This document shows positions 31,771 to 43,932 of a DNA stretch of 64,000 bases, piece by piece (the stretch's first letter is position 1; each line of letters starts with the position of its first letter). Origin of the DNA: Paulinella micropora. Its lineage: Eukaryota; Cercozoa; Imbricatea; Euglyphida. Made by a program: the position numbers and the translations under genes. The DNA lies in contig BJOX01000153.1 of NCBI GenBank assembly GCA_009731375.1, forward strand, positions 184,789 through 248,788, given 5' to 3'. The notes under the pieces were generated by a model. The model did not search any database. It was not told the origin of the DNA and was given only the letters and a program-made list of their open reading frames with translations.

Positions 31771-32479
31771 CACACCGGCGCGTCCAGCGTGATCCTGAGG
31801 TCGCCCAAGCGAGAGCTTCCATCATTGCACGTCGAGCTAGGGGCTTAATAGGCCCAGTGTGTATACACCATGAAGCGGTACGCAGTGTAGCCGGACGTCG
31901 GGGTCCAGCTCACGGTCCTTTGCTGCCCAGCGGTCCAGCTCGTCCAGCCGCTGCCTGTGGCCAGCAGGGTCCAGTTGGTGTTGCTGGCGGCGTTGTTCGA
32001 CCCGTAGACTCGCAACGTTTCAACTGCCGAAATCTCCTGACACCCACTTGCAGACGTGCAGCCTAGAACACCGTTAGGAATTGTGCGCTCAGTAGCAAGG
32101 ACCGCCACCGAACACAGCCTTGTGGCAACGTTGTCTAGCTTGGTGATTTGCACGTACGCCCCGTAGACTAAATTTGTAGTGAGCCCTGTGGAAGCTGTGC
32201 TTGAGCAGACGCCGTTGGTTTTATCCATTGAATAGGCTGAATTACTAATCCACGAAGTGAGGTAGTCGCCGTCCAGGACATTGCTCGCGCTGCCGCTGCC
32301 GAACCCGGTGCCGCTGACGCTAAGGGCCCAGCCGAACAGTTTGTCGGGGGCAGTCAGCTGCATTTGGTTGGTGAACCCCGGGTTGCACGTGCAGTAGAAG
32401 GAGCCGTACGTGTTGGTGCAGACGCCGTTGGAGGTGCAGCCACCGTCGTTGGCGAGGGCGCACTCGTCGACGTCGGGCG

Positions 32480-33000
32480 AAGCCGATGGCGAGCTGGTCA
32501 GCGACGCCGAGCTGGACACGGACGCCGAGCTGGACATGGACGCCGAGCTGGACACGGACGCCGAGCTTGTCAGCGACGCCGAGCTGGTCAGCGACGCCGA
32601 GCTGGTCAGCGACACCGAGCTGGTCAGCGACGCCGAGCTGGACACGGACGCCGAGCTGGACACGGACACCGAGCCTGTTACCGACGCCGAGCCGGACACG
32701 GACGCCGAGCCAGTCACCGACACTGAGCCAGTCAGCGACGCCGAGCTGGACACGGACACTGAGCCAGTAAGCGACGCCGAGCTGGACACGGACACCGAGC
32801 CTGTTACCGACGCCGAGCTGGACACGGACACCGAGTCTGTTACCCACGCCGAGCCGGACACGGACGCCGAGCTAGTCACCGACTCCGAGCTGGTCAGCGA
32901 CGCCGAGCCAGTCACCGACGCGGAGCTGGACACGGACACTGAGCTGGACACGGACACCGAGCTGGACACGGACACCGAGCCGTTACCGACGCCGGGCTTG
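32480..33000. repeat. 18-bp minisatellite of adhesin gene A
   Basis: Units like gacgccgagctggacacg repeat about 28 times with variation, coding on the minus strand for SASVSS/SASLTS hexapeptides. The plus strand also stays open through the array because the unit length is a multiple of three. Confidence 0.85.
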
Positions 33001-34187
33001 TCACCGAACGCGAGCCGGTCTTTGAGGGCGAGCTGGACACCGAACGCGAGCCGGTCTTGGAGGGCGAGCTGGACACCGACACCGAGCTTGACACGGACAC
33101 CGAGCTAGAGCGCGAAACCGAGCCAGGGGTGCTCTGCGAAGGCCAGCTGCTCACGCACGCTCGGGGAGCCTGGGACCTTTGCAGCACAGACCCGCGCGCT
33201 AGGCCCTCGCAGAAGGCCGCGGCGGACTGCGGGTCCATGGACGCTAGCGTCCAGTTGCTCAGGTTCTGCACCAGCGCCGGCGCGCCGGACAGTATTCCGC
33301 TGGCGTCTTGCAGGCTGTCTGGCCTCCAGCGAGACAGGTCCGCCCCGAGCAGCGACGCGTCCGCAAACATGCCGCTGGCGTTCACGACTCGCGACATGTT
33401 CCAGCTGGCCAGTCCGGGCATCGCAATGGCCTGCGTGCCGCGGAACATGTAGGACGTATCTAGCACGCGCGACAGGTCCCAGCTCGTGACGTTGGCGAAC
33501 TTGAGGCACGGCGAGTCCGCAAAGGCCGCACGAGTGCAGAGTCCGCAAAGGCCGCAGACCCGACACATCGAAGCACGCGGCCTGCGACAGCCCCGCAAAG
33601 CTGAACGCCAGGCTCTGCAAACCTGTCGTGTCCAGCTGGTCCAGGGGCGGCAGCCACTCCAACGCCGTTTCGCCGTAGAAGTGCTGCCCCGTTTCGGCTG
33701 GGAGCCGCAGCCCGCCCCACTGCAGAACTTTGCGCAATGCTACCCGCCCGCTGCCGCCGTGCTGGGCCCGCCAATCCAAGGTCATAGCCCATGCCGGCAG
33801 CCAGCCGCGCACTACCACCAAGAACACGCCGCTCTCGCTAAAAGTGTGGCTGCATGGCCCCAGCTGCGCGCTGCACTGCTGCGCGGCCCCTCCTGAGACA
33901 CCAGCGGCTGTCGTGCGACGGCGCCGCTGAGCCGTGGCGGCCCCGTTGGCGCCGGCGACCGGCAGCGTCCAATTGTCGCCCGCCGCGCTCACCGACAGTT
34001 CCAGCACCAAGTCGCCGGGCGTAGCCACAGAGGGGTCATACGGGCAATACGCGTGCAACAGCAACGGCAGCAAGGCCGCCAGCCACACGCACGGCCACCT
34101 GGGAAGAAGCCGCCAGGAACTAGGTTAAACTGCATCGTCATCTCCGTTTCTTTTCTGTATATGTATATACAGCAAAGAATGTACCAC

Positions 34188-34207
34188 AGCCCCGCTGGCA
34201 CGGGGCT
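34188..34207. terminator. GC hairpin upstream of adhesin gene A
   Basis: AGCCCCG-ctggca-CGGGGCT. The identical hairpin lies at 39284-39303 upstream of gene B. In both cases it sits between the 5' end of one adhesin and the 3' remnant or end of the next. Confidence 0.5.
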
Positions 34208-34349
34208 AGAAAAGCGGGGAGGGAGGGTGGTTGGGGGGGAGGATAAGGGACAGGAGGGGACAAGACAAAGGGGGGGCTGGGGCAGTACGAAACCGGCGCC
34301 GAGGACTGAGTTGGCTTTTATCCAAGAACGAAGAAGAAACAAAAACATC

Positions 34350-34710
34350 TTTTAATAAAACTCCAATCTACTGGGCCCATCTTGCTAGGGTGTGCACCAC
34401 GTCGGGTGGCAAACTCTCACATGCAGCGTAGGCACATAGGCTGCTGCCCCGAAAGCGTTGCTTGAAGCGCAACCCGCCTGACCCGTGGGTAGCTTATAGA
34501 ACATCAAAGGAATGATTAGCTTATAACGCAGGTAGTACTGATAAGGGTTAGCAAATTCNNNNNNNNNNTACGGGGCCCCGGCGCCGAGGGCTGAGTTAGC
34601 TTTTATCAAAGAACGTATGGGTGTAGTACTTGACGTAGTACTTGACATAGGTGCCTTCTTCGGCAGAACCCGCTACGTACAGCGCCGCGGGGCCCGCGTA
34701 TTCGCCGTTG
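34350..34710 (-). pseudogene. Remnant of a further adhesin gene, C-terminal fragments
   Basis: 34350-34558 matches the 3' end of gene C/D (39585-39785) closely, encoding YLRYKLIIPLMFYKLPTG and the terminal cysteine segment. After the gap at 34559-34568 a second piece (34650-34710) matches 39890-39945 (cgctacgtacagcgccgcgg). Both fragments are out of context between genes A and B, showing that a fourth copy or part-copy once lay here. Confidence 0.65.
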
Positions 34711-34717
34711 GCACGTA

Positions 34718-34760
34718 GCGGGCAGGTATCGGCTTATAAGACCTGCCTGACTTGTTTTAA
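34718..34760 (-). terminator. Conserved palindrome 3' of adhesin gene B
   Basis: Contains gcgggcaggtatcggc and gacctgcctgac arms followed by ttttaataaag. It matches the block after gene A. Confidence 0.45.
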
Positions 34761-34838
34761 TAAAGCCCCAGTTTGCTGCACTCGGGGTATCTGCCTGTCA
34801 CGCCAAAGAATTGTCCTCAGCCCCAAATCTGTGCGCAA

Positions 34839-37800
34839 TTACGTAACAGTCATGTAGAACAGGCACCCAATCACTGGCGTGGACATACCTCGGCCAGCCC
34901 AACTGCCACTAAAGTCTGTGGGGGGGTTTGCCATGTGAGGACAATAACGACAGTCATAAATAAATAGACCGCTGTCATAGGTACCAGTACCATAAACCCG
35001 CCACATAACGCAGTACGGCGTCATAGTCAAGCTAAGCTAGTAGCGCAGTTCATACTTCATAACAGAACCATCTCGCGTGGTGCCTGCTTCGGTCAAGTTC
35101 GTCGAAAAAAAGAAGTTGGTGTTCGCGCTGGTTGGCGCCGTAGTTGAGAAGAAAACCCGCTTATCGCCGCCGTTGCTGTTATAGTTGGAATAAAAGTAGC
35201 GGGTCGACGAGAGCCGCAAGCTTCGCCAAGTAGTAGAGATAATATCGGACGCGTAAAAGTTATCTGGACAAGCTCCGCTGGCTACGATATAAAAGCGGCT
35301 GCCGGCAACTCCGCCGTCATTTGCCACGCAGTACGTGTCAGTGAACACTATGCGCAGCTTGACTTTGCCATCAGTCCAGCCGAGACAGTCTCAGTAGAGC
35401 CCCGTCGCGACCATATCCTTGTTTACGCAGGTCGAGCACGGGTGGCCGAACCCGGCACAATTGTTGCAAGGCGAAGGGCTCCCACATACCCCGCCGCAAG
35501 TCCAGTTGGCATTGGTCGGGTTACCTGCCGCGCACTCGTCAATATCAGTGCACCCGTTGGGAACCGGGCTGGTGCCGGGTTGGCACGGGCTTCTGGTCGG
35601 CGTGTACGTTCGGGTTGGGGTCTGCGACGGCGAGCGGGTGGGCGTGACTGAAATGGTCGGCGTGGCCGAATTGGTCGGCGTGGCCGAATTGGTCGGCGTG
35701 GCCGAATTGGTCGGGGTCGGGGTGGCGGTCCTCGGGGACGGCGAGCCGCTTGGTGTAACTGAATTCGTTGCCGAGACAGATCCCGAGGCCGAAGCACACC
35801 ACGTTTGGTGGTAAACTGTGACTCGCAGAGTATTTAGGTGGACCATGGAGCCGAAATGGATGTCAGCGCAACCCCCCGTCGGCCCGGTCGTGGGCACCTT
35901 GTAAAACATCATGGGGATGATTATCTTATAACTCAGGTAGTACTGATAAGGCGTGGCAAGCTCCGGCGCATTATGTGCTTTGCAAAAAGGAGTGGTGCCG
36001 GTATTGGCGCTCCCCTCGTTCAGATCCACGTTGGTATTGTTGAGATAAGCTAGGTAGTACCAACTGACGCTATCGTTAGAGCCCGCAATGTACAGTTGCG
36101 CCGGGCCCGCGTATTCCCGCAAGGACCCTGGTAGGGTGGAGCAAACGTCCAGCGGGCCGAGCCTGGCAGCCTTCGTTGAAGACTCGACGTACAGTGCCTG
36201 TCCCGTCACGGACCCCGAAACACCTGCCTGTGCATTCAGAATTGTGTGCGGTGTTTTGGTAGTTCGGCAATAATATATTTTGCTGGTGGCGATGTACTCG
36301 TACTGGACGATGTAGTCGTCGGGGACATCGCTGGTATACCTGGTCAGGTTGTTATTATCCATGGCATAACTTGCCCACCCCAGACAGGAGCTTGCAGACA
36401 CGCTCCAGCCGCTGCTGGGGTTAGTAAGAAGTGGCCAGTGCTAGTAAAGGAGCAGGTGTCAAAGAACAGAGCCAGAGCGTAGTTGTTGGCGCAGAACCAC
36501 GACGGCGTAGTCGACACGGTGACCGAGACCGAGCCCGTCGGCGTCTGCGAGGCCGATCTGGTAGGGGTCACGGTCGGCGTCACAGACACGGTCGGTGTCA
36601 CTGTCGGCGTCACCGACACGGTCGGCGTCACGGTCGGCGTCACGGTCGGCGTCGGCGACTCTGGGACGCACACGGGCGCGTCCAGCGTGATTTTGAGGTC
36701 GCCCAAGCGTGCGCTGGTGTCACAGGGCCACGCGGGGGTATAGTAAACCCAGTTTTTGGAAACAACAAAGCGGTACGCGTTGAAGCCGGACGTTGGTGTC
36801 AGGCTGATAACGCGTTGCTGCCCCGCGCCCCAGCTGCTCCAGCTGTCGTCGGTAGCCAGCAAGGTCCAGGGGCCGCCAAGGTCGACCGAGTCAAAGACAT
36901 GCAGTGTGTTAACCGCCGAAATCTCCGTACACCCACTCGTACGCGAGCAGCCTCTACCCATGAAACCAATAGTGCGCTGTGTAGCAACGACCCCGACTGA
37001 CCACAACCTTGCGGGAACCGCGTCTGACTTGGTTATTTGCACGTAATCCCCGTAATAAGTTGTCACCAGGGGCCTTGCAGAATAAGCTGTCGTCGAGGGC
37101 CCTAGAAAGGCTGTGCCAGCGCAGACGCCGCCTACCTTGGACGCCATGGAGTAGTCCGAGGAACTAGAGGTCCAGAAAGTGAGGTAGTTGTCGTCCGTGG
37201 CGGTGCTTGCGCTGCCTTCAGCGGCGCTGCTGACGCTGACGGTCCAGCCGAACAGGTTGCCGGGCGAAGTCAGTTGGCTCTGGTTGACGTAGCCCGAGTT
37301 GCACGTGCAGTAGGAGGAGCCGTACGTGTTGGTGCAGACGCCGTTGGAGGTGCAGCCGTCGTTGTTGGCGAGGGCGCACTCGTCGACGTCGGGCAAAGCG
37401 GATGGCGTCACCGACTGCGTCACCGAGGGGGTGCGCGAGGCAGAGCAAGAGGCGGTCGCTGAAGCTGTCGGAGTGATCGAGGGGCTCGCCGAGGGGCTGG
37501 GGGGCTGGCTAGGCAAGCCGGTCAGTGTCTGCGAAATGGTTGGTGTGGCCGAGCGCGTGGCCGAGCTGGTCAACGTCATTGAATTAGAGGCAGTGGAGGA
37601 CACCGAGCTAGACAGAGACGGAGAACCCGACAGGGAACGCGATCCAGTCACCGACGCCGACCGCGAGCTGGTCAGCGACGACGAGCTGGACAGCGACGCC
37701 GAGCCGGTCAGCGACGCCGAGCCGGTCAGCGACGCCGAGCTGGACACCGACGCCGAGCCGGACAGCGACGCCGAGCCGGTCAGCGACGCCGAGCTGGACA

Positions 37801-39247
37801 GCGACGCCGAGCCGGTCAGCGACGCCGAGCTGGACAGCGACGCCGAGCCGGTCAGCGACGCCGAGCCGGACAGCGACGCCGAGCCGGACACCGACACCGA
37901 GCCGGACACCGACACCGAGCCGGTCAGCGACGCCGAGCCGGACACCGACACCGAGCCGGTCAGCGACGCCGAGCTGGACAGCGACGCCGAGCCGACCAGC
38001 GACGCCGAGCCGGTCAGCGACGCCGAGCCGGTCAGTGACGCCGAGCTGGACAGCGACGCCGAGCTGGTCACCGACGCCGAGCCTGTCACCGACGTCGAGC
38101 TGGACGGACGCCGAGCCGGTCACCGACGCCGAGCCGGACACGGACGCCGAGCCGGTCAACGACGCCGAGCTGGACACCGACGCCGAGCCGGACAGCGACG
38201 CCGAGCCGGGGGGGCTCTGCAAAGGCCAGCTGCTCACGCACGCTCGGGGAGCCTGGGTTTTTTGCAGCAGAGACCCGCGCGCTAGGCCCTCGCACAAGGC
38301 CGCAGTGGCCTGCGGGTCCATGGGAGCTTCTGACCAGTTGCCCAAGTTCTGCACCAGCGCCGGCGCACCGGACAGCATTCCTCTGGCGTCTTGCAGGCTG
38401 TCCAGCCTCCAGCGAGACAGGTCCGCCCCGAGCAGCGGCGCGTCCGCAAACATGCCGCTGGCGTTTATGACTTGCGACATGTTCCAACTTGCCAGTCCGG
38501 GCAGCGAAGTAACCTGCGTGCCGCGGAACATGTAGGCCGTATCTAGCACGCGCGACAGGTCCCAGCTCGTGACGTTGGCGAACTTGAGGCACGGCGAGTC
38601 CGCAAAGGCCGCGCGCGTGCTGGTCAGCTACGCACGCACCTGCAGACCCGACACGTCGAAACACGCGGCCTGCGACAGCCCCGCGAAGCTGAACGCCAGG
38701 CTCTGCAAACCTGTCGTGTCCAGCTGGTCCAGGGGCGGCAGCCACTCCAACGCCGTTTCGCCGTAGAAGTGCTGCCCCGTTTCGGCCGCGAGCCGCAGCC
38801 CGCCCCACTGCAGAACTTTGCGCAAGGCTACCCGCCCGCTGCCGCCGTGCTGGGCCCGCCAATCCAAAGTCATAGCCCACGCCGGCAGCCGGCCGCGCAC
38901 TACTACCAAGAACACGCCCCCGTCGGTAAAAGTGTGGCTGCATGGCCCCAGCTGCGCGCTGCACTGCTGCGCGGCCCCTCCCTGCTCCCAAAAACCTCCC
39001 AGACACCGGCGGCTGTCGTGCGACGGCGCCGTCGAGCCGTGGCGGCCCCGTTGGCGCCGGCGGCCGGCAGCGTCCAGTTGTCACCCGCCGCGCTCACCGA
39101 CAGCTCCAACACCAAGTCGCCGGGCGTAGCCACAGAGGGGTCATACGGGCAATACGCGTGCAACAGCAACGGCAGCAAGGCCGCCAGCAGCACGCGCGGC
39201 CACCCCGGGCAGAAGCTGCCAGGAACTAGGTTAAACTGCATCGTCAT
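34839..39247 (-). pseudogene. Adhesin-like gene B, most complete copy
   Basis: From ATG 39247 (MTMQFNLVPG) with signal peptide VLLAALLPLLLHAYC, then the BspA-like region (LASWNMSQVINASGMFAD) and the 18-bp Ser-hexapeptide array (37660-38210). These are followed by a Thr/Ser linker, EGF (DVDECALANNDGC), a discoidin-like segment ending near SARLGDLKITLDAPVC, a second TPT linker, a lectin-like module (ASYAMDNNNLTRYTS), another linker, DIDECAAGNPTNANWTC and the C-terminal cysteine module. In-frame stops lie at 38628 (TAG, Ser in gene C/D), 35391 (TGA, Arg CGA in gene A) and 35037 (TAG, Tyr in gene A). Frameshifts lie near 38930, 38090 and 36400. Intact length would be about 1450 residues. Confidence 0.7.
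37660..38210. repeat. 18-bp minisatellite of adhesin gene B
   Basis: About 30 units of the type gacgccgagccggtcagc, coding for LTGSAS/LSSSAS hexapeptides on the minus strand. It is nearly identical in unit sequence to the array of gene C/D. Confidence 0.85.
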
Positions 39248-39283
39248 CTCCATTTCTTTTGCTGTATACAAAGAATGTACCAC

Positions 39284-39303
39284 AGCCCCGCTGGCACGGG
39301 GCT
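39284..39303. terminator. GC hairpin upstream of adhesin gene B
   Basis: AGCCCCG-ctggca-CGGGGCT, identical to the hairpin at 34188-34207. Confidence 0.5.
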
Positions 39304-39310
39304 AGAAAAG

Positions 39311-39508
<198 letters not shown>

Positions 39509-41359
39509 AGGGGCAGTACGAGCCCCGGCGCCGAGGGCTGAGTTAGCTTTTATCAAAGAACGAAAAAAAAACATCTTGTAATGAAACTCCAGTCCACTGG
39601 GCACATCTTGCTAGGGTGTGCACCACGTCTGGTGGCAAACTCTCACACGCAGCGTAGGCACATAGGCTGCTGCCCCGAAAGCGTTGCTTGAAGCGCAACC
39701 CGTCTGACCCGTGGGCAGCTTATAGAACATCATGGGAATGATTAGCTTATAAAGCAGGTAGTACTGATCAGGCGTAGTAAATTCTAGATCAGAAAATTGC
39801 GAGCAGTACTCGTTTGGGCCAGTATTTACGCTTCCACCTTGCAAGTCCACATTTGTATTGGTGTAGTATTTGATGTAGTACCAAGTAGTGCCATCGTTAG
39901 AACCCGCTATGTACAGCGCCGCAGGGCCCGCGTATTCTAAGTTGGTCCCTGGCACCGTGGAGCAAACATTGATATTCGAAATCCTGGCGGCGGTAGTTGA
40001 TGACTGCAAGTACAGCGCCTGTCCCGTTACGGTACCCGTGACACCGGCCGGTACATTAAGGATCGTGTGTGACGTTTTGCTAGTGGTGCAATAAAACAGC
40101 TTCCTTGCGGCGTCGGACGTAAACTGGTTGGTGTAGTCGCTAAGGGTAGTGCTCGTGTAGCTAGTGGTTATATCAGAATCCATGGCATAGCTTGCATCGA
40201 CATGATTGGTAGATGCAGTTATGCTCCAGCCCGTGTTAGCGTTGGAATTGACACCGGTATTGAAATTTGTAGTGATACAATAGTTGGTTGTGCAGAACCT
40301 CGACGGCGTCGTCGAAACGGTTGGCGTCCCGGAACGAGCCGGCGTCACGGTCGGCGTCACGGACACGGTCGGCGTAGTCGAAACGGTCGGCGTAGTCGAA
40401 ACGGTCGGCGTCACGGTCGGCGTCACGGTCGGCGCCACAGACACGGTCGGTGTCACGGTCGGCGTCACCGACACGGTCGGCGTCACGGTCGGCGTCGGCG
40501 ACTCTGGGACGCACACGGGCGCGTCCAGCGTGATTTTGAGGTCGCCCAAGCGTGCGCTGGTGTCACAGGGCCACGCGGGGGTATAGTAAACCCAGTTTTT
40601 GGAAACAACAAAGCGGTACGCGTTGAAGCCGGACGTTGGTGTCAGGCTGATAACGCGTTGCTGCCCCGCGCCCCAGCTGCTCCAGCTGTCGTCGGTAGCC
40701 AGCAAGGTCCAGGGGCCGCCAAGGTCGACCGAGCCAAAGACATGCAGTGTGTTAACCGCCGAAATCTCCGTACACCCACTCGTACGCGAGCAGCCTCTAC
40801 CCATGAAACCAATAGTGCGCTGTGTAGCAACGACCCCGACTGACCACAACCTTGCGGGAACCGCGTCTGACTTGGTTATTTGCACGTAATCCCCGTAATA
40901 AGTTGTCACCAGGGGCCTTGCAGAATAAGCTGTCGTCGAGGGCACTAGAAAAGCTGTGCCAGCGCAGACGCCGCCTACCTTGGACGCCATGGAGTAGTCC
41001 GAGGAACTAGAGGTCCAGAAAGTGAGGTAGTTGTCGTCCGTGGCGGTGCTTGCGCTGCCTTCAGCGGCGCTGCTGACGCTGACGGTCCAGCCGAACAGGT
41101 TGCCGGGCGAAGTCAGTTGGCTCTGGTTGACGTAGCCCGAGTTGCACGTGCAGTAGGAGGAGCCGCACGTGTTGGTGCAGACGCCGTTGGAGGTGCAGCC
41201 GTCGTTGTTGGCCAGGGCGCACTCGTCGACGTCGGGCAAAGCGGATGGCGTCACCGACGGCGTCACCGAGTTGGTCGGCGTCACCGAGGGGGTGCGCGAG
41301 GCAGAGCAGGAGGCGGTCGCCGAAGCTGTCGGAGTGATCGAGGGCTCGCGGAGGGTGAC

Positions 41360-41940
41360 GGTCAAGTGGTAAGACCGAAGCTATAAAGCTGTAGCTTCAA
41401 TGCCGTCGAGCACCAGAGCGTACCAGGATACAAACCGCTGCCATTCTCCACCAGGACATCGATCGTAGCTAGCTCTTGGTCCTCGGAGGCAGCTGGGAAA
41501 AGTTATAGGTTCTTTGCACCTGGCCGTGAACCCCAGAGCGGAAAACATGTTATCAAACACGGTGTTTGCAATGCTTTTGGTGGAATAGACTCTGAAGTAA
41601 ATATTATAAATGATCGAGTTTATGTTTTGGATGTTAACGCTGTATCCGCACACTTGGTTGGCTCTGAGGATGACGGGGTCGCCCCCGGCGGCAACGGTGT
41701 GCCTAATAGTAAAATAACTGTAGTCGGCACCATTGGTCGCACAATACGCAATGTTGAACTCCAGTTTGCCTGTACTTGTGACTATGAAGGTACGTGGATC
41801 GCCTCCCGCGTTTTGGTAGATAATCCAGTCCCCCCCCCAGGCCTAATGTCGGCGGGACTGGATAGGTCACCCCACAGCCGCCGCCGCTCTGTCGAAAATA
41901 GAAGCAAGGGCTTCTGGAGCTGATGACGCTCAGACTTACG
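41360..41940 (-). other. Inserted module in gene C/D, lectin-like by appearance
   Basis: Encodes about 190 residues with beta-rich sequence (DYSYFTIRHTVAAGGDPVIL, NIYFRVYSTKSIANTVF) between two Ser/Thr linkers that are contiguous in gene B. No family recognised. It is less GC-rich than the flanking repeats. Confidence 0.5.
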
Positions 41941-42129
41941 CTGGGGCTGCGCGTGGGCGTCGCCGAGGGGCTCGCCGAGGGGCTGGGGGACTGGCTAGGC
42001 GAGCCGGTCAGTGTCTACGAAATGGTCGGCGTGGCCGAGCGCGTGGGCGAGCTGGTCGACGTCATTGAATTGGAGGCAGTGGAGGACACCGAGCTAGACA
42101 GAGACGGAGAGCCCGACAGGGAACGCGAT

Positions 42130-42680
42130 CCAGTCACCGACGCCGACCGCGAGCTGGTCAGCGACGACGAGCTGGACAGCGACGCCGAGCCGGTCAGCGA
42201 CGCCGAGCCGGTCAGCGACGCCGAGCTGGACACCGACGCCGAGCCGGACAGCGACGCCGAGCCGGACAGCGACGCCGAGCCGGACAGCGACGCCGAGCCG
42301 GTCAGCGACGCCGAGCCGGACAGCAACGCCGAGCCGGACAGAGACGCCGAGCCGGTCAGCGACGCCGAGCTGGACACCGACGCCGAGCCGGACAACGACG
42401 CCGAGCCGGACAGCGACACCGAGCCGGACAGCAATGCCGAGCCGGACAGCGACGCCGAGCCGGACAGCGACGCCGAGCCGGTCAGCGACGCCGAGCCGGT
42501 CAGCGACGCCGAGCCGGACAGCGACGCCGAGCCGGACATCGACAGCGAGCTGGACACCGACGGCGAGCTGGACACCGACGGCGAGCTGGACACGGACGCC
42601 GAGCCGGTCAGCGACGCCGAGCTGGACACCGACACCGAGCCGGTCAGCGACGCCGAGCCGGTCAGCGACGCCGAGCTAGA
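42130..42680. repeat. 18-bp minisatellite of adhesin gene C/D
   Basis: About 30 units like gacgccgagccggacagc coding LSGSAS-type hexapeptides on the minus strand. Confidence 0.85.
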
Positions 42681-43756
42681 GCGCGAAACCGAGCCAGGGG
42701 GGCTCTGCGAAGGCCAGCCACCCACGCACGCTCGGGGAGCCTGGGTTTTTTGCAGCAGAGACCCGCGCGCTAGGCCCTCGCAGAAGGCGGCAGTGGCCTG
42801 CGGGTCCATGGGCTCTACTGACCAGTTGCTCAAGTTCTGCACCAGCGCCGGCGCACCGGACAGCATTCCTCTGGCGTCTTGCAGGCTGTCTGGCCTCCAG
42901 CGAGACAGGTCCGCCCCGAGCAGCGGCGCGTCCGCAAACATGCCGCTGGCGTTTATGACCCGCGACATGTTCCAGCTTGCCAGTCCTGGCAGCGAAGTAG
43001 CCTGCGTGCCGCGGAACATGTAGGCCGTATCTAGCACGCGCGACAGGTCCCAGCTCGTGACGTTGGCGAACTTGAGGCACGGCGAGTCCGCGAAGGCAGC
43101 GCGCGTGCTGGTCAGCGACGCACGCACCTGCAGACCCGACACGTCGAAGCACGCGGTCTGCGACACCCCCGCGAAGGCTGAACGCCAGGCTCTGCAAATC
43201 TGTCGTGTCCAGCTGGTCCAGGGCGGCAGCCACTCCGACGCCCTTTCGCCGTAGAAGTGCTGCCCCGTTTCGGCCGCGAGCCGCAGCCCGCCCCACTGCA
43301 GAACTTTGCGCAAGGCTACCCGCCCGCTGCCGCCGTGCTGGGCCCGCCAATCCAAAGTCATAGCCCACGCCGGCAGCCGGCCGCGCACTACTACCAAGAA
43401 CACACCCTCGTCGGTAAAAGTGTGGCTGCACGGCCCCAGCTGCGCGCTGCACTGCTGCGCGGCCCCTCCCTGCTCCCAAAAAACCTCCCAGACACCGGCG
43501 GCTGTCGTGCGACGGCGCCGTCGAGCCGTCCAGTTGTCACCCGCCGCGCTCACCGACAGCTCCAACACCAAGTCGCCGGGCGTAGCCACAGAGGGGTCAT
43601 ACGGGCAATACGCGTGCAACAGCAACGGGAGCAAGGCCGCCAGCCACACGCGTTGCCACCCTGGGAGGCTGCCGGGAACTAGGTTCAACTGTATCGTCAT
43701 CATCTTTATCTCTTTGCTGTACAAATATGGCTAAATGTACCCCCAGCCCCCCCCCC

Positions 43757-43850
43757 NNNNNNNNNNNNNNNNNNNNNNNNNNNNNNNNNNNNNNNNNAAA
43801 GGGGGGGGGGGGGGGGGGGGGGGGGGGGAGAAAGGGGGGGGGGGGGAGGT
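43757..43850. repeat. Gap and G runs upstream of gene C/D
   Basis: C run, 41-base gap (43757-43797), then G runs with short A interruptions. It occupies the promoter region of gene C/D. Confidence 0.8.
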
Positions 43851-43932
43851 GAAGGGAACGGAGGGCGAGGGAGGGAATGCAAGGGCAGGGCAGTGCTCTT
43901 CTTTTTGAAACTCAGCAAAAAAAAAGAGGTAA

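Larger units (their letters stand above)
30795..34141 (-). pseudogene. Adhesin-like gene A (BspA-like, Ser-rich hexapeptides, EGF, lectin-like modules)
   Basis: From ATG 34141 (MTMQFNLVPG), with an early frame change into the hydrophobic leader (VWLAALLPLLLHAYC). Residues about 150-320 have BspA/DUF285-type repeats (NVTSWDLSRVLDTSYMFRG, LASWNMSRVVNASGMF). An 18-bp minisatellite at 32480-33000 codes Ser-rich hexapeptides. An EGF-like domain follows (DVDECALANDGGC, NTYGSFYCTC), then a discoidin-like segment, a TPTVSVTPT-type linker and further cysteine modules. An in-frame TAA at 31845-31847 replaces a Tyr found in gene B. Frameshifts near 33590, 33000 and at the A run 31079-31088 also break it. 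Likely a secreted or surface adhesin. It is the most divergent of the three copies. Confidence 0.65.
39611..43703 (-). pseudogene. Adhesin-like gene C/D with an extra inserted module
   Basis: From ATG 43703 with an intact leader (MTIQLNLVPG, then VWLAALLPLLLHAYC), BspA-like region, and an 18-bp array at 42130-42680. An in-frame TAG at 42015-42017 corresponds to CAG in gene B. Next comes a module absent from gene B (about 41940-41360) with CGYSVNIQNINSIIYNIYF and a frame change at a C run (41830). An in-frame TAG (41381-41383) is followed in the same frame by the linker, EGF, discoidin-like segment and C-terminal module. 40500-41340 is almost identical to 36660-37480 of gene B, so the copies are recent or kept alike by gene conversion. 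It ends at 39611. Confidence 0.65.

Noticed and set aside
31330-31850. Tandem repeats as a CRISPR array
   Set aside because: Units are short, contiguous and in frame with a Thr/Pro linker; there are no unique spacers.
32410-33108. Long Asp/Glu-rich plus-strand frame through the minisatellite (also at 37.3-38.3 and 41.9-43.0 kb)
   Set aside because: It is the reverse frame of the Ser-rich hexapeptide repeats. The minus strand carries the leader, BspA-like, EGF and linker modules in order.
7042-35393. Selenocysteine or reassigned TGA/TAG codons
   Set aside because: The same codons end intact genes, all three stops are involved, paralogs show different sense codons at these sites, and no conserved Cys context is seen.
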